This document shows, piece after piece, positions 34,769 through 46,500 of a DNA stretch of 64,000 nucleotides (position 1 is its first letter; the number at the start of each line of letters is the position of its first letter). The DNA is from Saposhnikovia divaricata (taxonomy: Eukaryota > Streptophyta > Magnoliopsida > Apiales > Apiaceae), in the NCBI GenBank assembly GCA_036435485.1, contig CM071597.1, positions 146,751,647-146,815,646 of the forward strand, read 5' to 3'. The position numbers were made by a program, and so were the translations under genes. The notes beneath the pieces were generated by a model that did no database searches, was not told the DNA's origin, and saw only the letters and a program-made list of their open reading frames with translations.

Positions 34769-34927
34769 TACTTCATCATAGGCTGTAAGATTACTCTCCC
34801 TGTAGTTCTATCCACGTTGCTAATCAAAATTCATACATGTACTGTCAAGTTTTATCTTTATGTATGTTAGGCTTGTTATCAGACATGAAATTGTGACTAA
34901 GGGTCTTACTCACAATTTGGGGGAGAT
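34769..34927 (+). other. 3' untranslated stretch and polypurine tract of the copia element
   Basis: Short non-coding segment ending in TTTGGGGGAGAT, a purine-rich tract right before the LTR. Confidence 0.75.
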
Positions 34928-35213
34928 TGTTAGTCACAGAGGCATGCCTGAATACATCTAATAACAAGCCTAAGTGTGTGTAATGCTATGCATTACCTAC
35001 ATGACCTCTTAACTGAGGGAACCTCTAGTTGTAGAGTTTCTATTTGTTCTGTACTTGTAATAGGCATCAAATTCTAGTTGTGTTACTGTACTTATAAAGT
35101 CAAGAATAATGCTTGAAAGAAGTTCCAAGGTTCATGCCTCAAGCAAGGAGATAAAGACTGCCAAATAATCACAGTTGGGATTTGAAGAAATGAAGAATTT
35201 GCCTAAGTACCAA

Positions 35214-35652
35214 TTCGAGAAGTACATTTGTCTATTCGAGAAGTCTAGCATTCGAGAAGTCTAGCATTCGAGAAGTCAGAGATTCGATATCTCAGAAGAC
35301 ACTATTCGATATCTTTGAATACACTGTTCGATATCTCATTCGATATCTCAGAGATTCGATATGTCTATTACTCTATTCGAGAACTCATGGAGTCAACAAG
35401 TCAAAGCATCATTCGAGTTCTCTAAGGGTCAACAAGTCAATGCTCTATTCGATATCTCAAGGACTAAAGAAGCTATTCGACATCTCAGGGATTCGATATG
35501 TCAAAATGCTCTATTCGATATCTCAAGGAGTCCCAGAGAAAAGATCTATTCGAGAAGTGATTTGATATGTCAATATAACACTATTCGAGAACTCAGAGTT
35601 ATCGATTAAGTCAATTCGAGTTCTCGAATCAATAACTTAGCCACTTCTCGAA
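35214..35652 (+). promoter_or_regulatory. Array of TTCGAGAA / TTCTCGAA motifs (heat-shock-element type) in the copia LTR
   Basis: Seven TTCGAGAA (35214, 35235, 35251, 35267, 35376, 35549, 35584) and two TTCTCGAA (35621, 35645). All satisfy TTCnnGAA, the core dimer site of plant heat-shock factors. They are interspersed with about nine ATTCGATATCT-like relatives. The cluster ends about 80 bp upstream of TATAAA, as expected for an enhancer in U3. Heat induction is inferred by analogy with heat-responsive copia elements, not shown. Confidence 0.65.
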
Positions 35653-35734
35653 TACATTCTTGGAGACAAAATACTGAAGAATTGTACAAGTCAGAAACCT
35701 GCAACAAGCCAAGTCGCTTTATTTGACTATGTAC

Positions 35735-35740
35735 TATAAA
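35735..35740 (+). promoter_or_regulatory. TATA box of the copia LTR
   Basis: TATAAA in GTACTATAAAGCAC, just downstream of the motif array. It is the best core promoter candidate in this LTR. Confidence 0.6.
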
Positions 35741-36229
35741 GCACATTGGAAAGCCTACAAAGAAGCTTGGAGAGATAAGACAAAGGGACAAGGAGCTAAA
35801 GAAGTGGATCTGAACAGGCTTTGCAAAGTCAAATCTGTAGCCGTTTGGACTCTTACTCAAATAAGATAGACATACTGGAAAGTAGTTTGTTTTACCTACC
35901 TTATTTGTAGTAAGTAGGTATCCATGTCTATAAGGATACAGCCTCACTTCCTTAGCAGATGAGTTTTTCAAGATACATCACAAGAAATATCTCTCTAAGA
36001 AAAACGAAGCTGAGAATACTATCATTTGTATTCACAGATTGTAGCAAAATCTTTATCTAATAAAATATTAGATTAAAGTGATATTGTGTTGTGTTTGTCT
36101 TTGTTATCTGCACTTACATATCTCACACACTCAACACATATCTTGTTGCAAAGATTCAAGAACAAAGAAAAGTTCAAGAATCCATTCACCCCCCCCTCTG
36201 TATTCTTTTACTGTATTCAATACTCAACA

Positions 36230-38099
36230 CCAATTCCTCAAGTTTCAGCTTCCGTGATAGAATACCCTTTATGAAATTTGCATAGCTCGGCATCTGTTCA
36301 AGAGCTTCCATAAAAGGTATGTTGATATGCAACTTCTTGAACACCTCAAGAAACTTGGCAAACTGCTTTTCCAGCTTCTGCTTCTGAAGTCTTTTAGGAT
36401 ATGGAGGAGGAGGATATATCTGATTGCTCTTTGTAAACTGCTCCGGAGTAACTTTTTCAGCAGAATTTTTGCCCGCTTCACCATCCAACTGATCAGCTGC
36501 AAAATCAGATTTTTCAATTTCTGGTCCTGCAGATTTTTCAACCTGCTGATTATGAACTTCTTCGTCTTCCGTAGTTGCTGATTTTTGATCGGTTGTAACT
36601 TTTCCAGATCTCAAAGTTACTGCTTTCACTTGTTCATGGACAAATTTCTTACCTGGATTAGGCTCCATGTCACTAGGAAGAGTTCCTTGTGGCCTATTTA
36701 GCAAGGCATTAGCAATTTGCCCAGTTTGATTCTCCAAGGTTTTGAGCGAGATAGCTTGACTTTTGCACATCAATCTCAACTCCTCTAGTTCTGATCTTTC
36801 AGAAGTGGAATACCCAGAACCTGCATATGAATGTTTTTACTGAAAACCCGGAGGTTGAGATTGCCTAGGAGCATACTGCTGCTGAAAATTCAGCCCTTGC
36901 TGTTGAAAATTCTGGTTCTGCTGCTGTTGAAAATTCTGAGGATTGTAAGACCTTGCTCCATATTGTTGACCTTGAAACTGCTGATAGGGTTGTTGAGCAC
37001 CTCGATTGTTGCTCCAGCTGAAATTAGGATGATTTCTGTTGTTAGGATGATTGGTGGCTGGAGCTGGTTACGAAGGTCACTGAAAATTACTCACAAACTG
37101 TGCCGATTCAGAAGAGATAGCACACTGATTCGTCTCATGTGCACCCGCAAAAAGCTCACACACACTAGCAACCTGCTGAACTCCATAATTAGTTAGAGAA
37201 TACACCTTCGTAGTTAGAGCCTTCAACTGGGCTGCTATAGCTGTAGCTACATCCACTTCCAGAATTCCTGCTACTTTGCCTTGTGATAATCTCTGAGTTG
37301 GATTCTGATATTCATTCGCAGCCATCATCTCAATTAGCTCATAAGCCTTCTCGTAGCTCTTTGCCTACAAAGCTCCACCTGATGCTGCATCAAGCATAGG
37401 TCTCGTCTGTGCTCCCAACCCATTGTAGAAAGAATTGATAACCATCCAGTCTGGCATACCATGATGAGGGCATGATCTAAGCATCTCCTTATAGCGCTCC
37501 CAAGCTTCACATAAAGATTCTCCAAATTGCTGTGCAAATTGAGTAAGAGCGTTCCTTATTGTTGTTGTCTTAGCCATGGGGAAGAATTTAGTGAGAAATT
37601 TCTGAGCAAGATCCTCCCATGTAACAATAGAACAGGCTGGTAGAGAGTGTAGCCAGCCCTTAGCCTTATCCCTAAGAGAGAATGGGAAAAGTCTAAATTT
37701 CACAACATCTTCCGCCACACCATTGAACTTGAAGGTATCATAGATCTCGATGAAGTCCCGGATGTGCATATTAGGATCTTCCGTAGGATCACCCCCAAAC
37801 TGAACTGAATTCCGTACCATCTGAATCGTACCATGCTTGATTTCGAAAGTGTTTGCTGCAATGGCTGGCCTGACAATGCTAGATTGAATGTCATTGATCT
37901 TAGGCTGAGAAAAGTCCTTCAAAGCCTTAGTTTCTGCTGCTGCTACTCGATCACCCATCTTTACTGTTTCTTCAAGTTTCCTTATTTTCCTTTCCACAAC
38001 TTTACTCACCACTGGTTTTACTGCTTCCACTTTCTCCTTACGAGTTTGAGAACGTGTTCGTATACACGTAAGAGTACCTGAAACACACCAAACAAACAA
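36230..38099 (-). pseudogene. gag: gag of the Athila element (broken, truncated by copia)
   Basis: One continuous minus-strand frame, interrupted by stops at 37365-37367, 37077-37079, 37068-37070 and 36837-36839. The capsid region includes FEIKHGTIQMVRNSVQFGG, FRLFPFSLRDKAKGWL and WEDLAQKFLTKFFP. The C-terminal region has LEKQFAKFLEVFKKLHINIP and ALEQMPSYANFIK, hallmarks of Athila gag. In the knuckle (CELFAGAHETNQC near 37130-37170) the second Cys is Phe. A Gln/Asn-rich stretch (FQQQQNQNFQQQ) lies near 36880-36960. The codons left of 36230 in the same frame belong to the copia LTR. The start codon is uncertain. Confidence 0.88.
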
Positions 38100-38180
38100 G
38101 ATATGTAAGTAACAATCCGATTCAGTGAACTCAAATGACCACTGATGACAAGCACATAAACTAAAAATAAAACACCGATG

Positions 38181-38198
38181 ATCCCCGACAGCGGTGCC
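38181..38198 (-). other. Primer-binding site of the Athila element
   Basis: TGGCACCGCTGTCGGGGA on the minus strand, the form usual in Athila, a few bases from the LTR end. Confidence 0.85.
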
Positions 38199-38205
38199 AA
38201 AAACT

Positions 38206-39665
38206 TGTTTGCACTAAATCACGCAAGCGTACGTGGTCACAAGTAATATAGATATAAGTCAAGTTCGTTCCCATAGAGATCTGGTTTAGGTTTCAATTTA
38301 GTTAATGCACTTATGCAACAATGTATGGTTTTTATTCACTGCTAAGACAATTAACAAGTTTGAGGGTTGATTAACTAAGATTAACTAAAAAGCAATTTAA
38401 TAAACTAAGAATTACTTAACTAATGCGAATTGAATTCGAATTACTTATGTAAGAGAAAACATGGGATCCTAACTTCATTAAATACTTCGCTTAGATCTGA
38501 CGCCTTTAATCAATGCATGTGATGATAATGATATCTGATCAGACAACACGAAACAAGTATAGGCTACCTGTCAGTATACGAATACCAAACTACTCATATA
38601 TCCACAAAAGAGATAGAAGATGGGTAGACACCAATTATGTTTAGACCCTATATGTCTATAGAATTTGAAAACATAACGGTTGAAAAACAAGTTATCCATA
38701 AAGATCACACAGGGCAGCGTAAGATAGTTCAAATTACACTACGAATCATGTTGGTAAACAATCATGAACCTATGCTAGCATGGCAAGTTCTAAATCTCAA
38801 GATCCACCATCGCTTCACAAGAGATTAATAGATTAGATGCTAGCTACGCATCTAACAATTAAGCATAACCATACGAGGATATCAATATACATCACACACA
38901 GATCTTTAAAGCAATCAAACTACTAAACTCCGTAAATAAATCCATTAGAATCCCATGACAACGATTAGTTCATAATCGAACCGCTAGTCATCATGGGATC
39001 TGATGAAACCATGGTAATAAACAAGGTATTAAAGATTACAAATAAACTAGAGTAATGAGTCAAGAAAACAAATCCGAAATCCAGAGTATCGCCTAATTTA
39101 AGAAGAATACAAAAGTAGATCTGAATCTCCGAATGTTGTCACGATCTTCGGAATCCTTCTCCAACTCTGAATCTAAGTCTCTCGGCTCTCTCTCTGTGTT
39201 ATGTAGGGTGGTGGTTTTATGATGATAGGATGTGTTTATATAAGCCTAAGAAACCTTATCCTCCAAGAAACAGCAAAAACCACTAATTAAATTCGAATCA
39301 GGACTTTTCGGGATAAAAATTCGGAATTTCCAGGACCATCCCCGGGCCGCAACGCACCTTGCCAGGCCGCAGCCCGCCAGGAAATCTGCCAGCCACCCCG
39401 GGCCGTAGCGCACCTTGCCAGGCCGTGGCACGCCTGCTCGGCTGCTGGTTGAAATTTCCTTGTCATTTCGCTTCCGTTTTCTCCCGTTCTTTTGTAAATG
39501 CTTCCGTGCTTCAATTCTTTGACTCCAAATCTCCCAAGAATTGAATGGAAGACTTCATTCTTCATTAAAAACTCGAAATCCAAACTAAAACCAATAGAAA
39601 CCGCTATCCCTAACCGACGATTCGAAATTCTGCACAACTAAACAAAACACATCAAAAATACAACA
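38206..39665 (-). repeat. 5' LTR of the Athila element (about 1460 bp)
   Basis: The inner end is fixed by the primer site (minus strand ...GTGCAAACA). The outer end is placed at minus-strand TGTTGTATTTTTG near 39665, where copia-like sequence begins; that boundary is approximate. No coding signal. Contains a GC-rich duplicated block at 39340-39429. Confidence 0.65.
39340..39429. repeat. GC-rich direct repeat in the Athila LTR
   Basis: Two copies of about 34 bp beginning CCCCGGGCCG and containing GCACCTTGCCAGGCCG, at 39340-39373 and 39396-39429. This CpG-rich island is unusual in an otherwise AT-rich window. Confidence 0.85.
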
Positions 39666-39790
39666 AACTTGAGGCCAAGTGAATCAATTTAAGCCGATAT
39701 GGAACGCTCCAAGTGGATATGAAATCCACTTATCATAGAGCTAGAGCTAGGCTCCTCAATTGAAAATGAAACTTCTGCAACTAGATGGAT
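39666..39790 (-). pseudogene. Fragment of a second SIRE env-like frame, left of element 3
   Basis: On the minus strand it reads VAEVSFSIEEPSSSS, matching the ...EVASVTEESSLPSSSS... region of the intact env-like frame (near 31640-31690). It is continuous with 53582-53914 once element 3 is removed. Similarity fades toward 39666. Confidence 0.6.
39786..39790. repeat. Target-site duplication TGGAT, left copy
   Basis: TGGAT precedes element 3 and recurs at 53582-53586. Confidence 0.9.
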
Positions 39791-42700
39791 TGTGACGCCC
39801 CCAAATCTGAGGTCAAAGATTCGGGTCGTCGCATCATCATCCAACCATATCATACCTGTATTAACTTTACAACTCAACAATACATCCATCCAGACCTCAA
39901 TCTTACACACAAACAAGTTAGAGCCTCGGAAACGATAATCAAAAGTGCCACTAAATATTACAATTCATTTGCACAAATCAGAGTCTTACGCAATTCCACT
40001 TATACAACTATGCTTGAAGACAAGTCTTACTATTACAGCTGAAAACCTATCAGACTTACTCTGTGGTATTTATCAGAAACTAAATCATCTCCGGGGTAGA
40101 TATTCTACTTCTCTTCTGCTGTTGCGGAGTTAACCGACCAAATTCTTCTCTTTCTGAAAAGTTTTTATAAAGCAAGAATGAGCTACATAATGCTCAGCAA
40201 GTTCACCATTTTGTAAAATAATAATGGGGTTTATTTCGAAAACATTCCCAACTATATGGGTATATATCTCAGATTTCAAAACATAATTGGACACTGTATA
40301 TGTCCGAGTTTGAATAAAATATCTATACTCACTAGGAGCTTTAAGAATAGCATATGAACCCTTTATAAGGTTCCCATTTCAACATATCTCAAGTTTGAAA
40401 ATATATACATATGAGTATATCATTTTCGGCAAAACACTCTACGATTAACATACTGTACAGGGAATACATCATTGCAAACCTCTTTCCTTCCATTAGCTTA
40501 GAAGGTTTCTCATACAAAAACATTTCATTCTTTGAAACAATTGCAAGAGTGCACTAACACGTGCCAATCTTTATAGAAAATCTTGCAGTTCTAGATACTG
40601 CCCGATGTCAATATTTTCTCATCAAAACCACACTATCGGCAACTTGGCACTTAGGCCCAAGAAGCAGTGTTTGAGTATTTTTTTTCCAAAGTGGAGGATG
40701 GGACTGGAAGAAAATATAAAAAAACCTGACAAGGATTGACGATGATCAGTCGCCACATCCAAGTCCAATAATCAGCGGGTCTTCTCTACCGGTAGAAGGA
40801 TAGAAACTACATCCGTAACTATCCCCGAGTGAAAACTACATCCGTAATCACCCTTGATGAAAACTACATCCGTAATCATCCTTCGGTAACACCTGGGCCG
40901 GAATAATAATTGATGGACCGCCTGGCTCACGGCCGCTTACACATCCCGGGAATCGTTCGTCAACGGTTCCCACACCTGCCAGAGTCCCTTTTTCTTTTTC
41001 TTTTGAAAACTTGATTTTGATTGAAAACAGAGTAATTGAGGTCCGACATCAGTCGACCGATGATTCTTGAAATCATACAAGAAGCAGAACCTGACCGGGG
41101 GTTTTCGAAAATGTTTTGAGTTCGAAAGAGTTCGAGTTTGAAAGTATTAAAGGTATCTTGGATTAACTTTGTCTTTAAAATAATGAACAATAATTAATAA
41201 ATAATATTTTAAGATTTAATATTAATAATTAATAAAATAATTATTCGATAAAATAAACTTTTAATCCAAGATAGGGTTTCGAGTATTTACGAAGATATAA
41301 CAATAATTACTTGAGTATACGATACTCCCCGAATGACCCTTCGGGTTTTCGCAAACTAGTTACGATATAATAATATACCGCTCCCCGGTCAATAGTATAT
41401 ACGGACCGCTACGACCTCTATTGCTAGAGTCGTTGTCTGAGGAAAACATTTCAATCTAAGTTCAAGGGGTACAATCATATATGTACTTATACAATCTCAA
41501 TTGCATCAATACTTCGATAAACATAGCATTTGATATGGTGGAAAACTACAAACACAACAGTGAAAGTCCTTGTATATGTATAAGTTTTGAAAAGTAAACT
41601 TGCCTTGGTTTGGTTGGGTGGTCGAACGTGCGGAGTGGAACGATCTATACATAAGCAATAACCGTTCGTTAGTACCTTAACAATATCTCTTTAATTACGG
41701 GGTTTTAGGGGGTACGAAATTGACTTAATGACTTCGTCTTAGGACACTCTAGCCCCACTATAGGTCCATGTCATCACTCAATTACGCTCGTCACTTATTC
41801 GACTTAATTTGGTTACCATATCCGAGTCATAATCATTACCCCTAGAATTATACTCCACTTAACGACTTTTTCCCTTGCGCGAAATTTACTCTAGCATTTT
41901 TATAAAATTCAAAATTTCATATTTTAATCCAATTCTTTTTGGGTAGTCTTCACCACTACATTTCCTAGCTTCTCAAATTTTTCCATGATCCCACATATAT
42001 TTTTACAAGACAGGACAATGTTTCTGGAAAAACTCAGCAAGCATGTATCACTTAGATCAACCAATTTTCTCAATTCCACAACACAACCAACACCTAATTC
42101 ACTTAGTTCATGCTTTATATCATTCATGGAGATACATATACTATCCACAATCATAAAAATCACAATCACAACATCAAAACTCAAGATCCATGTCATCCAT
42201 TACTTATACAACCAAGATTAACACAATACATACATGGATCTATCATTGAACATCATAAACACTACATGGCCAAAAGAGGTTATGATTTTTATACCTTCTT
42301 GAGTACCTAGGAGCCTTGGGTAAGCCTTACAAAACTCAAGAACACCTTGAATGATCTCCTACAACCCTTATAATCCAAGATCTAAAAGAAAAACTAAACA
42401 TGGTTACTATTAACAATATCTATAACAATTAATATCTTGAAAATGAATGGATAAAAGGGCTTGAAACTCTTAGTATACCTTGCTTAGATGATGGAGAGGG
42501 CCTAGTATTTATGCCTTGATTTATGAGTGATGAGAAATGGAGGGGGAAGAAATTTTTTCTTCCTTTTCTAAGCTTGGCCGAGAGCACTCTTGGAGAGGGG
42601 GGGGTTTGTTTTTGTGTTTTTGATTTTTGTTGCTTTGGTTGAATAATTGTAGTTGGGTGATACATAATGGTGTAAGTATATGCATGGTACACCTAGGTAT

Positions 42701-43233
42701 GGCCTCATGTACTTCTTGTCTCCTCCTTGGAAAAAGCAATGTAACTAGTTACTATTCCTCTTCCATTTGGTTTAACTAGGTTGCTTCCTCCTAACTACTT
42801 GGTTGCATGGGACTTGCATGCAATACTACTCCTTGTATCATTATTCTTCCACCAATGCTTGACATTTAATCTTTAATTCGTATCGTATCTTAATTAATCT
42901 CTCGTAATAATATTTTGTCGCGTAGAGATTTCCCCATAATTCCTTAAGTACTTAATTGTGTAAATTCCTCGAATGACCATAATTCCTCGTCATAATCCTT
43001 AATAAATCTTTTAATACTCTAATCATTCTCAAATCCCAAGTTTTATAAATCTTACTAACAATAAGACTCTTGCCCTCAACAATCTTCTCTTTATCTTACA
43101 TAGTGAATGCAACAATATAGTCCTCAGACAATCAATTCCATTAAATAGCAGGGATGACTAGAAAGGTTTCAAGTTGACAATGTCACATGATATTAAATAA
43201 AAGAAAATATTACCAAAAATTAGGGTTCTTACA
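39791..43233 (-). repeat. 3' LTR of element 3 (3443 bp)
   Basis: Minus strand TGTAAGAACCC...GGGGGCGTCACA. Relative to the right LTR it lacks about 200 bp near 42003 and has no 513-bp duplication. The conserved box GCTCATTCTTGCT is at 40171-40183 (minus) and the triplicated motif at 40804-40886. No gene seen. Confidence 0.93.
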
Positions 43234-43248
43234 GCCTCCCCTCCTTAA
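43234..43248 (-). other. Polypurine tract of element 3
   Basis: Minus strand TTAAGGAGGGGAGGC, next to the LTR start; equals the tract of element 1. Confidence 0.85.
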
Positions 43249-43266
43249 AAGGATTCCGTCCCGGAA

Positions 43267-44175
43267 TCAGGTTGAAAACGGTTGGGGGTGCTTTTCACGC
43301 ATCGTGCTCTCTAGTTCCCATGTTGATTCTTCGACATTCTGGTTCCTCCACAAAACTCTCACTAGTTTGACAACCTTGTTCCTCAGCACCTGTTCTTTTC
43401 TATCCATGATCTCTACGGGTTTCTCCACATAGGTTAAGTCTTGCTGCAGATCCACTTGATCATGTTCTATCACGTGTCGGAAGTCGGTATGGTAGGGTCG
43501 TAGCATGGACACACGGAACACATTATGTACTTGCTGCAAGCTCGGGGGTAAAGCCAATTCATAGGCTAACTTCCCAACTCGTCTCAAGATCTCAAAAGGT
43601 CCAATAAATCTTGGGCTTAGTTTCCCCTTCTTACCAAATCTCATCAATCCCTTCCACGGCGATACCAATAACATCACAAACTCTCCTATCTCATATTCTT
43701 TGTCCTTGCGGGTCTGGTCCGCGTACTTCTTCTATCTGTCTTGGGCCGCTACCAGCCGTCCTCTTATGAGTTCGATAGTTTCTCTTGTTTGTTGGACCAG
43801 TTCAGGCCCTAGAATCTTCCGCTCTCCAACTTCTTCCCAATACAAGGGAGACCGACATCTTCGTCCGTACAAAGCTTCATATGGGGGCATTCCTATACTC
43901 GCATGGTGACTGTTGTTGTAGGAAAATTCGATCAACGGCAAGTGGTCATCCTAACTTCCCTTGAAATCTATCGCACATACTCTCAACATGCCCTCGATGG
44001 TCCGGATGGTTCTCTCACCCTGTCCGTCTGTTTGGGGATGGTATGCAGTACTCATGTTTAACTTGGTCCCCACACAATACTGAAAACTCCTCCAGAACCT
44101 GGAGTTGAATCTTGGGTCTCTATCTGATACAATGCTCACAGGAACCCCATGCCTTACCACGATCTCCTTAGATAT
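43267..44175 (-). pseudogene. pol: Integrase C-terminal half and chromodomain-like tail of element 3
   Basis: The minus-strand frame begins within integrase (EIVVRHGVPVSIVSDRDPRF), continues through YHPQTDGQGERT and EALYGRRCRSPL to VHNVFRVSMLRPYHTDFRH and the chromodomain-like end. It closely matches element 1. TAG stops occur near 43942-43950 and 43729-43731. Unlike element 1, the catalytic Asp of SDRDPRF is present. Upstream of about 44175 the similarity stops abruptly, so the N-terminal integrase, RT and gag are missing. Confidence 0.88.
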
Positions 44176-44375
44176 CTCATAAAATTTGACCATTCGAAAT
44201 AATGGGTTTCGTAAAAACTAATGACTTTTACATACACTCGTCTGTACCGTAAAGACGTAATATCAATTCGAAATCTTCATTTAATAATTCGTACATACCG
44301 TGATTGCAAAAATTTCTCATTCACCCATAAAATTACTATTTGTCCAGGTTTCGAATATTCCCGAAAATTAGGGTT

Positions 44376-46500
44376 AATGTAGTCTCCTCTCCTTAAAAGG
44401 ATTCTATCTTCAGAACCTAAGGATAATAGTTGTGGATACAATTCCAACCTTACCTTTTCCAACTCTCAGGTTGACACTTCAACCCTATTGTTCTCTCCCT
44501 TGGTCATGTTGTCCCTCAATGCACACTCTCCTCGACCTGTATTCCTTATCGGTTGTTCTATGATTGAAAATTTCTATCCCACTACTTATACGTTCCTCTT
44601 CTACCTTGTTCATAGTATCCGTGTTGAGTCCTTGTATCGTTGGTCGTGGATACTTTGTGGTCGTGTTTTATAATCTGAGACAACGTCAATACGCACGGTA
44701 TTCCTCCTATTTCTTCGCTTGATTAGCAGGCATGTATTGCCTCCCGTCAGCCGTTACCACTTGCTATGGATACTGTGTAGTCTTCGGTATACGTCAAACC
44801 AATTCAGCTACTATGTCCCTCGTTCATTGACTTCTTCGTAACGCAAGAAAAGCGAAACTTCTTCTTTCGCAGTACGCTCTACAGGAGACGTCCTTACGTT
44901 CGCATGGTGATGATCGTGATAACAACATTCATTTCATTGATAAGTTTTTATTCTCGACTGCCCCGTGAAACCTAAGGCACGACACTAAATATAATTTCGA
45001 TCGTCTGGACAATTCTTCTTCCCTGTCCGTCAACCACAGATCAAATTAGTACATACGCTCAATCTCTTTGTTAAATATACCTGAAAGCACCTTCAATATC
45101 CGAAGTTTAACCTTAAGTCTTTATCTGACGTAATCGCTGCAGAAGTTTTATATTGCACCACCATCTCTTCCGTATAATATTCGATAATCTTCTCAATGGA
45201 AAGTCTCTCGTAGGTAAATCACTTGGTCCAACAATTATAACTCAACTAGGGCCATCTCTTGGCTCGGTCTTTGGCGACCTACTTATGAAATTCATTATAA
45301 TTCTGTCCACGTTTAATATTTTCTATAGGCGGAATTAATCCACTTGATCTCTATCATTCTGCTTTTGGCATGTTGCGTTTGTACTTAATAGTTTGCCAAT
45401 ACCATTCTTCATATCCGTTTGCCAAACATTCTCTTAATTCTCTGTACATCTTTGTCCTTCCCCATAATTTAGTCATTTTCCTCTAACATTATTCTTTATT
45501 GTATATACTCTATTTTCTTGGTCAATACTGACTGAATTCCAATTTTGAATAATCCATTCTATAGGTATCGGCCGCCACTACTCTGGCCCTTCCTGGGTAA
45601 TAACAGATTTCTCCATTATACTCCCTACTCCCTTTCGTCACCTTCTCTTTCTTATGTTTAGTTCTAATATGAAGATATACTTATGGCACTTGTGGAAAAC
45701 TTTCACACTTTTCTCATAAAGTTAACGTCTCAGTTTTATGCGTGAACGCTATCATAACTAATCCCCGACTCACGGTTAGTGCTATCTCGTAACCTTTATG
45801 TTGTTTAGAAGTATAGGCTTTCATCCTTTTTCTACTGCATCAGCACACCTCTTAAACTCTCGAAAGACGCATCACCGTGACTCTCAAAGTCCTCTTTTTA
45901 TCATCAAGTATAGCTAACAACGAGGTTGTTGCTACTATCTCATTTCATCCCAAAACTTTGTTCATTAATCCATAAAGGCTTCTGACTCATTAGTCCATTC
46001 CAACGATACTACCATAATTTTATAACGTTTACATTAGTGTGAAATGCCAACTTTGGCACAGTACAGAGGTCGATCTTGAGTTGGTGAAACCTTCTCTTCA
46101 ACCTTATCTTTGAAAAACAACTACTCATTTTAACTAGTCAACAATTCCTCCATTTCCGATAAGGGTATCAGTTCTCGATGGTATATGTAAGATGTCATAC
46201 GCTCGTCCTCCTTCACAACTGGCGCCAATCAGCCTGAGGCCTGCATGCGGCTGCGATTCCCAATAAACTTGATTAGGTGGTAATCTCGAAGAATCATTGG
46301 CATATACCCATGCATCCATTTGCTATTAGGCCTGTTAAACTACGTGTCTCTCTATGCGCATCAATCCCTTTAAGCTAAGTAAAGCTTCACATTCTTGCCA
46401 CGATATTTCTTCCTTTCTCATCCATCTCACTTCCATGTTAGTTTCCTCTAAGGATATGTTTTACATCGCAATCGATTTGCATTTCTTGGATCAGGGAAAG
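44376..46500 (-). pseudogene. Highly degenerate second pol 3' region inside element 3
   Basis: A second polypurine-like stretch (plus strand CTCCTCTCCTTAAAAGGATT, near 44384) is followed by sequence collinear at the DNA level with the chromodomain/integrase part at 43240-44175, but diverged and without open frames. Recognisable landmarks include GCATGGTGATGATCGTGATAAC near 44900 and CCCTGTCCGTC near 45030. The right limit is approximate. Confidence 0.55.

Larger units (their letters stand above)
23393..36229 (+). mobile_element. SIRE/Maximus-type Ty1/copia element, nearly complete
   Basis: Order: last 13 bp of the 5' LTR, initiator-Met-type primer site, gag, protease-integrase-RT-RNase H, spacer, very long additional frame, polypurine tract, 1302-bp 3' LTR. 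Integrase before RT marks copia. The long extra frame after pol is characteristic of the SIRE lineage. The left part of the 5' LTR is displaced by element 2. On the right the element ends inside Athila gag; CCAAT at 36230-36234 would be the target duplication if it also occurs at the left end outside the window. Confidence 0.9.
34928..36229 (+). repeat. 3' LTR of the copia element (1302 bp)
   Basis: Starts TGTTAGTCACAG after the polypurine tract and ends TCAATACTCAACA, matching the 5' remnant before the primer site. It contains the TTCGAGAA/TTCGATATC array (35214-35652) and a TATAAA at 35735. Confidence 0.88.
36230..39665 (-). mobile_element. Athila-type Ty3/gypsy element, 5' part
   Basis: On the minus strand: 5' LTR (about 39665-38206), primer site, then gag, cut at 36230 by the copia element. 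The rest (gag end, pol) must lie left of the copia element, outside the window. Gag motifs and the TGGCACCGCTGTCGGGGA primer site identify Athila. Confidence 0.88.

Noticed and set aside
43187..43432. 81-codon plus-strand frame across the element 3 LTR/interior joint
   Set aside because: Antisense shadow of the chromodomain-like coding region.
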